Below, piece after piece: positions 46,300 to 52,964 of a stretch of DNA of 52,964 nucleotides (the stretch's first letter is position 1; every line of letters begins with the position of its first letter). The stretch comes from Marinobacter sp. (GTDB lineage Bacteria; Pseudomonadota; Gammaproteobacteria; Pseudomonadales; Oleiphilaceae). The stretch lies in assembly GCA_030149475.1 (NCBI GenBank), contig JASBRL010000065.1, positions 1 through 52,964 of the forward strand. The letters are read 5' to 3'. A program made the position numbers and the translations under genes. The notes below the pieces were generated by a model, which saw only the letters and a list, made by a program, of their open reading frames with translations, was not told the DNA's origin and made no database searches.

Positions 46300-47031
46300 T
46301 CAACCGGAGTTTCCCGGAACAGCATCGGGCCCCGGCCATTGCCAATCCATATGCCAGGAAGACTGTGCCGGCTTTCGGTCCACATTGTCCCTGAGTATAG
46401 ATAAAAACTGCCGCCTGGGAATACTGCGGGCACCCATGCGGAGCAGGTGCCCACTTTCTACCTGGCAGTCCATCAGGCAATACCCCCAGCGATCAAGCTG
46501 TCCGGCGATATGAACCATCAGGACTTTCGATGCGTTGGGCTCCAGAGAGAACATCGACTCGCCAAAGAAACAGCGTCCCAGTGCAATGCCATATAATCCG
46601 CCTACCAGCGCCCCGTCCGCGTTACGGGCTTCAAATGAGTGGGCCAAGCCCTGCTTGTGCAGGCGGGTGTAGGCAGCGATCATATCACGGGTAATCCAGG
46701 TCCCGTCCGACCGGACAGTGGCGCATTGCTGGATGACTCCGGCAAAGTCGGTGTCGGCCGACACCGTAAACCGTTGTTGATTCAGCGTGCGGCGTAAGCT
46801 TCGGGAAATGTGAACTTCTTCAGGTACCAGAATGCAACGTGGGTCTGGTGACCACCACAGGATCGGCTGGTCGTCGCTGAACCACGGGAATATGCCGGAG
46901 CGGTAGGCCAAAACCAGTCGTTCCGGGGACAGGTCGCCCCCCAGGGCGAGCAGTCCGTCCGGGTCGTCCAGCGCTTCCGATGGATGCGGGAACCAGAGAT
47001 AGTGTTCGTCAATCCAGGGCAGAGAAGTCAT
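46300..47031 (-). CDS. aat: leucyl/phenylalanyl-tRNA-protein transferase Aat
   Basis: 243 residues. Adds Leu or Phe to N-terminal Lys/Arg. LGGDLSPERLVLAYRSGIFPWFSDDQPILWWSPDPRCIL, GVIQQCATVR..GTWITRDMIAAY, and GGLYGIALGRCFFGESMFS..PNASK are the family signature. Start MTSLPWIDE at 47031. With clpS, clpA and bpt it completes the bacterial N-degron pathway within 5 kb. Confidence 0.96.
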   Translation of the reverse strand: MTSLPWIDEHYLWFPHPSEALDDPDGLLALGGDLSPERLVLAYRSGIFPWFSDDQPILWWSPDPRCILVPEEVHISRSLRRTLNQQRFTVSADTDFAGVIQQCATVRSDGTWITRDMIAAYTRLHKQGLAHSFEARNADGALVGGLYGIALGRCFFGESMFSLEPNASKVLMVHIAGQLDRWGYCLMDCQVESGHLLRMGARSIPRRQFLSILRDNVDRKPAQSSWHMDWQWPGPDAVPGNSG

Positions 47032-47098
47032 CGACTCATCCAGGAACCAGTATGAGCGCCAACCCGGGAAGCCTGCCCCGGCGCACACGGTATGTCTG

Positions 47099-48103
<1,005 letters not shown>

Positions 48104-48241
48104 TCACAGGGTTCGAGCCGGGATTGAACAACGACGTCGTCAGAAGGCGACCAGCCTAACACGGGTTACGCCGGTTGCCATTTGATTCCGCCAATTCCAG
48201 TGATTGGCGCAAGCTATGCCCCGGGGGCACTCTTTCAGGTT

Positions 48242-48273
48242 AACGGATGGTCAGGCTAACGAATGGTCAGGCT
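48242..48273. repeat. 16-bp tandem duplication at the moxR stop
   Basis: AACGGATGGTCAGGCT is followed directly by AACGAATGGTCAGGCT (one mismatch). The second copy runs into the moxR stop codon (48272-48274). The other short intergenic bases between moxR and trxB show nothing else. Confidence 0.5.
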
Positions 48274-49183
48274 AACTGATGACTGCCACGGTGCTCAGCA
48301 GTTGTTGCACCCGCTCTGCGCTTTTGCCTGGGTCTCCCTGTTCCAGGCGGTGTTCTGCCACGGATGGGAACACTGCCTGGATATCGTCCGGCAGTACATG
48401 ATGACGTCCCTGCATAAGTGCCCAGGCACGGGCAGCCCGGAGCAGACCCAGGCCCGCCCGGGGCGAAAGACCATACATCAGACCCGGCATCCGGCGGCTG
48501 TGATCGAGGAGTCTCTGGACATAGTCCAGCAGGGCCGGGCTGGCTGTCACGCGACTGACCCCGGCCTGGAGCGTGGCGAGGTCGTCAGGGCGCAATTGCG
48601 GTTCAATTCTGTCGGTCAGCAGTCGGCGATCCTCGCCTTCCAGCAGGGCCCGCTCTGCCTTTGGATCAGGATACCCCAGTCTCACCCGCATCAGAAACCG
48701 GTCAAGCTGGGATTCCGGTAACGGGTAGGTTCCTCCCTGTTCAACCGGATTTTGCGTTGCGATGACAAAAAAGGGTTGGGGCAGCGGCCGGGTTTCACCT
48801 TCAATCGAGACCTGGCCTTCCTCCATGGCTTCCAGCAGTGAACTCTGGGTACGCGGTGATGCACGGTTGATTTCATCGGCCAGCACGACCTGGGAGAAGA
48901 CCGGCCCCGGATGGAACACCAGAGCACCTGCCTGTCTGTCGTACATGGCAAAACCCAGTACGTCGGAGGGCAGCAGGTCATTGGTGAACTGGATGCGCTG
49001 ATAGCTGAGCCCCGTGATCCTGGCCAGGGCATGGGAGAGTGTGGTTTTTCCCATGCCCGGGATGTCTTCGATCAGCAGATGGCCCCGGGCAAGCAGGCTG
49101 CACAGAGCCAGTCGAACCTGTTCATCTTTGCCCAGCAAAATCTGGTTAAGCTGGGCAACTGTCGCGTCCATCAGTTTTTTCAT
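48272..49183 (-). CDS. MoxR-family AAA+ ATPase
   Basis: 303 residues. Walker A EDIPGMGKTTLSHALA, Walker B VVLADEINRASPRTQSSLLEAMEEGQVS, sensor I VIATQNPVEQGGTYPLPESQLDRFL and the MoxR C-terminal lid. MoxR ATPases act as chaperones for VWA- or DUF58-containing partners. Here the usual DUF58 and transglutaminase genes are not adjacent: trxB follows downstream and aguB lies upstream 33 bases away. Client unknown. Confidence 0.93.
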   Translation of the reverse strand: MKKLMDATVAQLNQILLGKDEQVRLALCSLLARGHLLIEDIPGMGKTTLSHALARITGLSYQRIQFTNDLLPSDVLGFAMYDRQAGALVFHPGPVFSQVVLADEINRASPRTQSSLLEAMEEGQVSIEGETRPLPQPFFVIATQNPVEQGGTYPLPESQLDRFLMRVRLGYPDPKAERALLEGEDRRLLTDRIEPQLRPDDLATLQAGVSRVTASPALLDYVQRLLDHSRRMPGLMYGLSPRAGLGLLRAARAWALMQGRHHVLPDDIQAVFPSVAEHRLEQGDPGKSAERVQQLLSTVAVIS

Positions 49184-49216
49184 TTTGCGTCGGAAGTTTC
49201 CTTGAGCGAGTGCTGA

Positions 49217-50149
49217 TTAATCCCGCACCCGTTTGAGAAGGTCGCTGTAGGCGTCAATGCGACGATCACGTAGATACGGCCAGATTCGCCGAACCGATTC
49301 ACTACGGGTGCGATCCAGTGTCGCGGTGAGGATGGTTTCGGTGGCGTCGTCGGCGCGGGCCAGGAATTCGGCTTGAGGGCCACAGATAAAGCTGTTGCCC
49401 CAGAACAGCACGCCGTCGCCGCGGCTGTCCGGATCGGGTTCGGTGCCAACCCGGTTGGGCGCAATAACCGGCAGGTTGTTGGCAACCGCATGCCCGCGCT
49501 GGACCGTTATCCAGGCATCCAGTTGACGGGTGCGTTCATCCGGATCGTCGGTGACATCCCAGCCTATGGCGGTGGGATAGATCAGTACCTCTGCGCCGGC
49601 CAGCGCCATCAGCCGGGCGGCCTCCGGGTACCACTGATCCCAGCACACCAGCACTCCGAGCCGACCGACCGAGGTGTCGATCGGGGAGAAGCCGCTGCGG
49701 CCATCATTAAAGATCGCATCGCCCGGGGTGAAGTAAAACTTCTCGTAAAACCCCGGATCATCCGGAATGTGCATTTTGCGGTAGAGGCCGGCGATGGAGC
49801 CGTCGCGTTCGAATACGACGGACGTGTTGTGGTAAACGCCGTTCATCCGCCGCTCGAAGATTGACCCTACCAGCACAATGCCAAGCTCCGAGGCCAGCGA
49901 GGAGAGGCGTTCGCTGGTGGGCCCGGGAATCGGTTCCGCAAGATCAAAGATGGCGGTGTCCTCGGTCTGGCAGAAATACAGGGTCGCGTGCAGTTCCTGC
50001 AAAACAACCAGTTCGGCCCCACCGGCCGCCGCCTTGCGGACCAGACGGTCACTGGTGGCCAGATTCTGACGCTTGTCGGCGGTGCAGTGCTGCTGAATGG
50101 CGGCGACCTGAAGTGGTGTTGTGCCAGCGTGATGACCCGTCTGCATCAT
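49217..50149 (-). CDS. aguB: N-carbamoylputrescine amidase AguB
   Basis: Hydrolyses N-carbamoylputrescine to putrescine, CO2 and ammonia. 310-residue nitrilase-fold enzyme: catalytic Glu in VVLQELHATLYF, Lys in YRKMHIPDDPGFYEKFYF, Cys in LGVLVCWDQWYPEAARLMAL. Tandem ATGs; the first overlaps the aguA stop (ATGA), indicating coupling. Confidence 0.96.
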   Translation of the reverse strand: MMQTGHHAGTTPLQVAAIQQHCTADKRQNLATSDRLVRKAAAGGAELVVLQELHATLYFCQTEDTAIFDLAEPIPGPTSERLSSLASELGIVLVGSIFERRMNGVYHNTSVVFERDGSIAGLYRKMHIPDDPGFYEKFYFTPGDAIFNDGRSGFSPIDTSVGRLGVLVCWDQWYPEAARLMALAGAEVLIYPTAIGWDVTDDPDERTRQLDAWITVQRGHAVANNLPVIAPNRVGTEPDPDSRGDGVLFWGNSFICGPQAEFLARADDATETILTATLDRTRSESVRRIWPYLRDRRIDAYSDLLKRVRD

Positions 50150-51237
50150 TGTACTGCTCCCTCGGGCAACTGCATGGTGACGCAGTGGAGACTGCCGTGC
50201 TGTGCAATCAGTGGCCGGCAGGAAACGGCGATTACTTCCCGGTCCGGGAAAATCCCCGCTATAACGCCCAGCGCTTCGGCGTCCTGGGGTAGATCGTAGA
50301 CCGGAACCAGCACGGCGCCGTTGATAATCAGAAAGTTGGCGTAGGTGGCGGGCAAGCGCTCTCCGTCTGCGTCAAAAATAGCATCCGGCCAGGGTAAAGG
50401 CGTCAGCCGATAGGGACTGCCATCTGCCTGGCGAAATTGTCGCAGTTCGTCGGTCATGGCCTGCAGCGCCTCATAGTGCTCATCCTGTGGATCAGTGCAC
50501 TGGACGTAGGCGATGTGGTCAGGCGCGCAGAATCGGGCCAGCGTATCAATATGGCTGTCGGTGTCGTCACCTGCGAGATAGCCGTGGTTGAGCCAGAGGA
50601 CACGCTCAGCCCCCAGCGTTTCCATCAGCATGTTTTCCACACCGGTACGATCAAATGCCGGGTTGCGATCAGGCGTCAGCAGACATTCGCTGGTGGTCAG
50701 CAGGGTGCCCTGTCCGTCGGACTCAACGGAGCCACCCTCCAGCACAAAATCCACGGGCTGCACGATGGTCGTGCCAAACAGGCCGGCGTCAGCAAGTCGC
50801 CCGGTCAGGGCATTGTCACGGGCAAACGGAAACTTGTTGCCCCAGGCGTTGAACTGAAAGTCCAGCAGTGTGAGCCGGGAGTCGCGGACAATGGCCAGCG
50901 GGCCATGATCCCGGGCCCAGGTGTCATCAGCGGGTGCGACCGCCCGGATGACTCTGCCGGGTAGCTGGCGTTCGAGAATCTCGCGATTAAGAAGGGCGGA
51001 AATGCGGTTCAGGCGCGACTCATCCTCGCAGCTGATCAAAACGGACTCGAACCGGAGCACCGCACGGGCGATGGCCATGAAAACCGGCTCAACATCCTCG
51101 AGAACATCGTGCCAGTCGGTGCCAGCATGGGGCCAGGTCAGCATAACCGCGCTCTGCGGCGACCACTCAGCGGGCATCAATCGTGTCGTACTCAAGCTGG
51201 ACTTATCCTTTGTGACCGGACAATGATAGCCAGGCAT
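50146..51237 (-). CDS. aguA: agmatine deiminase AguA
   Basis: Converts agmatine to N-carbamoylputrescine and ammonia. 363 residues, guanidino-group-modifying superfamily: MPAEWSPQSAVMLTWPH, WARDHGPLAIV, GYLAGDDTDSHIDTLARF and the catalytic Cys in GSLHCVTMQLP. The start is uncertain: ATG at 51237 gives a 20-residue extension before the usual MPAEW start; a TTG at 51195 after AAGGA is an alternative. Pathway partner aguB overlaps it. Confidence 0.94.
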   Translation of the reverse strand: MPGYHCPVTKDKSSLSTTRLMPAEWSPQSAVMLTWPHAGTDWHDVLEDVEPVFMAIARAVLRFESVLISCEDESRLNRISALLNREILERQLPGRVIRAVAPADDTWARDHGPLAIVRDSRLTLLDFQFNAWGNKFPFARDNALTGRLADAGLFGTTIVQPVDFVLEGGSVESDGQGTLLTTSECLLTPDRNPAFDRTGVENMLMETLGAERVLWLNHGYLAGDDTDSHIDTLARFCAPDHIAYVQCTDPQDEHYEALQAMTDELRQFRQADGSPYRLTPLPWPDAIFDADGERLPATYANFLIINGAVLVPVYDLPQDAEALGVIAGIFPDREVIAVSCRPLIAQHGSLHCVTMQLPEGAVQ

Positions 51238-51490
51238 GCCCTGTTGGCAGGGGCGGGCAGTGCCAGTGCGATGCGAGCAGGCGGAGACCGATGAGGTGAT
51301 CCTGGTCGGGCCGCCGACGCTGGCGCTATTCTACCGATTCACAGCGCCGGCGTCAGGACCGAATGATGGATTTTTCGTGGGTCGGCTTCTCCGGAACCCG
51401 CAGCCTGTCGGTTGGCGACGACACTGACTACTCGTGCGAACCGTAGTCGGTATTAGTGCCGTCGGGTCAGCGTGAATGCCCGGTGGTTCC
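51238..51490. other. region upstream of aguA, no gene recognised
   Basis: 253 bases with no credible frame; expected to hold the aguBA promoter. No piece of a higB toxin gene was recognised, although a higA antitoxin follows on the plus strand after the inserted element. Confidence 0.4.
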
Positions 51491-51766
51491 CTAGTGCCCC
51501 GTCTGGTTAATTGGTTGATCTACTGCGTGTCGCTGAAGGTTCTGGCCAAGGCGACGGTCCGCAGGCAGGGTGGCTCCCTGTCAAGGACTGGCAACGCAGG
51601 TCCAGAGCCTTCAGCGATGCGCCCTTCGGGAGCCCCTGAGACACCGGATAGCCGCGTTGCGCCGACTCGATTTGGAGCCACCAAACCTTCGCCGCCCCGC
51701 CTTGCTCTCCATCTCCAGTGTCTCAGGGGCTCAGTAGGTCAACGAATTAACCAGACGGGACACTAG
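51491..51766. mobile_element. 276-bp MITE-like element with 35-bp inverted ends and internal hairpins
   Basis: The ends 51491-51525 and 51732-51766 are inverted copies matching at 32 of 35 bases (core CCCGTCTGGTTAATT). They begin and end with CTAG; joining the flanks restores one CTAG (ggttcc-CTAG-aggagg), as expected for an IS630/Tc1-type element that duplicates TA in a CTAG target. Inside are two more hairpins: 51531-51545 with 51602-51616 (15 bp, one T/G wobble) and 51630-51647 with 51715-51732 (17 of 18), plus a small CAGGG/CCCTG stem. No transposase is encoded. It sits directly before the higA ribosome binding site. Confidence 0.72.
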
Positions 51767-51780
51767 AGGAGGTTTTGGTA

Positions 51781-52104
51781 ATGAGGAATACAAAACGTCG
51801 TCCAGTGACCGTTGGCGAAATGCTGGTCACCGAGTTTCTGGAACCGATGAACATCGAAATCGGTGAACTTGCCGAAGCAATGGGTGTGCACAGAAATACA
51901 CTTAGCCGGATTGCGCATGACAAAGGCACGCTGACAGCACCCATGGCAATCAAACTCGCAGCGGCTTTGGGGAATACGCCGGAGTTCTGGCTGAATATTC
52001 AGCACGCCGTTGAGTTATGGGACGTCCGTCATCGTGCCTATGAACAAGAAGCTAAGAACGTGAGACGCGTAAAGCCCCACGAGTTACCTCTGAAGCAGGC
52101 CTGA
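51781..52104 (+). CDS. HigA-family antitoxin, XRE-type DNA-binding
   Basis: 107 residues. HigA/VapI-type helix-turn-helix: VTVGEMLVTEFLEPMNIEIGELAEAMGVHRNTLSRIAHDKGTLTAPMAIKLAAALGNTPEFWLNIQHAVELWD, a near-full-length member. The ATG at 51781 follows AGGAGG by eight bases. The toxin gene (HigB, usually just upstream) is missing: the MITE-like element occupies that place and abuts the Shine-Dalgarno. It is therefore a solitary antitoxin, possibly with a new promoter inside the element, or a decayed module. Confidence 0.88.
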   Translation: MRNTKRRPVTVGEMLVTEFLEPMNIEIGELAEAMGVHRNTLSRIAHDKGTLTAPMAIKLAAALGNTPEFWLNIQHAVELWDVRHRAYEQEAKNVRRVKPHELPLKQA

Positions 52105-52118
52105 AGCACATGTTCGTT

Positions 52119-52472
52119 TCAGCAATGTTTCCCCTTTCCGTCAGGCGTTGCGGTGAGGCCCACGACATATCGGGCACTGACTTCGTTAAGCAGCATCTCA
52201 TAACGGGGAGCTGAAATATGATAGGTGGCAACGTCGATCTGACCGGTAGGTTTCTTTTTTCCGCCGCCAATGACACCCACGGAGGCACCCTCAATGAAGG
52301 TTTCCAGACGCTCCTTCCATTGATCCAGTAACTGGTGACTGTGAGTGAGGATCAGCGTGTTTACCTGTCGCTTGGCCACAATGCCAATAGCGGTTACGGT
52401 TTTGCCGAAAGCGGTCGGAGCATGAAGTATTCCGGTATTGTGACTGGCAAGCGCCGTCACAGCCTTTTTCAC
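52119..52472 (-). pseudogene. helicase fragment, TOTE-system-like SF2 helicase remnant
   Basis: 117 codons from a GTG overlapping the mnmE stop. HNTGILHAPTAFGKTVTAIGIVAKRQVNTLILTHSHQLLDQWKERLETF is motif I and Ia of an SF2 helicase, and GVIGGGKKKPTGQIDVA...VVGLTATPDGKGKHC carries motif III (TAT). Between IDVAT and YHISAPRYEM the about 30 residues that should hold the DECHH box are gone, and the frame stops after TATPD. The pattern resembles the helicase of transposon-linked TOTE conflict systems; the rest of such a protein is absent. A dead remnant, not a functional gene. Confidence 0.65.
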
Positions 52473-52486
52473 TTCCCGATGCAGAA
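52469..52486 (-). other. candidate attB of SGI1-type islands at the mnmE 3' end
   Basis: Minus-strand sequence TTCTGCATCGGGAAGTGA is the last 18 bases of mnmE, including the stop codon. The equivalent 18 bases of trmE/thdF are the known chromosomal attachment site of Salmonella Genomic Island 1 relatives. No second copy was found by eye in the adjacent 1.2 kb, so a bounding direct repeat is not shown. Confidence 0.45.
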
Positions 52487-52964
52487 ACTGCTGAAAATCT
52501 TGCCCAGGAGGTCGTCGGACGTCATTGCACCGGTAATTTCACCGAGTGCGTCCGCCGCCATGCGCAGGTCCTCGGCCAACAGCTCGCCGGCACCGTAGCC
52601 GTCAAGCTGGGCCTGGCCATCGAGTAACGACTGGGAGGCCTTCTCCAGTGCCACCAGATGTCGCCGCCTTGCCAGAAAACCGCCTTCGGTGGTGCTGGCG
52701 TACCCCATGCAGGTCTTGAGGTGATCCCGAAGCAGCTCCAGCCCCTCACCAGAACGGGCCGCAAGCCTCAGTACCGGGGCCGGATTGCCCTCGGTAAAGC
52801 CCACCGGTTCTCCCGACAGATCCACTTTGTTACGAATCACCGTGACTGGCGCTGACGCGGGCAGCTGGTCGATGAAATCGGGCCACAACCGGTGGGGCCC
52901 GGTCTCGTCCGTGGTGGTGGCATCGACCATCAGCAGAATACGGTCGGCCTGCCGGATTTCGTCC
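52469..52964 (-). CDS. mnmE: tRNA modification GTPase MnmE, 3' part
   Basis: C-terminal 164 residues of MnmE, which with MnmG makes the cmnm5U34 modification of tRNAs. The G4 motif NKVDLSGEP is seen, then the helical C-terminal domain ending in [15 protein letters not shown], whose cysteine is functional. The start lies beyond the window. MnmE is intact at its C-terminus; the stop codon lies inside the candidate island attachment site. Confidence 0.97.
   Translation of the reverse strand, partial: DEIRQADRILLMVDATTTDETGPHRLWPDFIDQLPASAPVTVIRNKVDLSGEPVGFTEGNPAPVLRLAARSGEGLELLRDHLKTCMGYASTTEGGFLARRRHLVALEKASQSLLDGQAQLDGYGAGELLAEDLRMAADALGEITGAMTSDDLLGKIFSSFCIGK

Noticed and set aside
48105..48140. 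tRNA T-arm-like GGTTCGAGCC
   Set aside because: The flanking bases do not form a T stem and no anticodon or acceptor arm can be built.
51476..51766. Open frame across the MITE-like element as a HigB toxin
   Set aside because: Its translation has no HigB/RelE features and simply spans the element's inverted repeats.

Overview
The window looks like chromosomal DNA of a free-living, aerobic gammaproteobacterium. Gene content and order (cbb3 oxidase ccoNOQP-GHIS, rlmM, tusA, epmC, rhlB, pdxB, htpX; rluE-nudJ-mnmA-hflD-purB-roxA; cspD, clpS-clpA, infA, bpt, aat, trxB; aguBA) resemble Marinobacter and Pseudomonas relatives. I place it in that neighbourhood by protein resemblance only. Coding is dense, GC-rich and mostly housekeeping; no rRNA, tRNA, CRISPR array or complete insertion sequence was recognised.

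Layout. 1-2.7 kb: a partial acyl-CoA ligase and an MFS exporter. 3.1-7.8 kb: a plus-strand operon of a secreted C39-type peptidase, a FapF-like beta-barrel, a FadL-type barrel and a lipoprotein, which looks like an envelope or export module of unknown substrate. 7.9-10.6 kb: polysaccharide deacetylase, DnaJ-related protein, TtcA. 10.7-19.5 kb: the complete cbb3 oxidase genes (ccoNOQP) with their assembly genes (ccoGHIS and a TauE/SafE-like membrane protein), all on the minus strand. 19.6-26.8 kb: alpha/beta hydrolase, rRNA/tRNA/EF-P modification enzymes, RhlB, PdxB, HtpX. 26.9-35.2 kb: a conserved hypothetical, AlaA, glutathione peroxidase, a hybrid histidine kinase, a membrane-anchored coiled-coil protein, a LysR regulator and a two-domain GNAT protein. 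35.2-40.9 kb: a minus-strand translation/nucleotide operon. 41.4-47.0 kb: CspD and the N-degron machinery (ClpS, ClpA, Bpt, Aat) around infA. 47.1-51.2 kb: TrxB, a MoxR ATPase without its usual partners, and agmatine catabolism (AguA, AguB).

The most unusual part is the last 1.7 kb. The 3' end of mnmE carries the 18-bp sequence that corresponds to the chromosomal integration site of SGI1-type genomic islands. Directly against it lie a decayed helicase fragment resembling TOTE conflict-system helicases, a solitary HigA-type antitoxin, and a 276-bp transposase-less element with 35-bp inverted ends inserted in a CTAG target immediately before the antitoxin ribosome binding site. I read this as the debris of a mobile island. 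Two other intergenic stretches (around 37.8 kb and 41.0-41.4 kb) also hold inverted or tandem repeats that genes do not explain.
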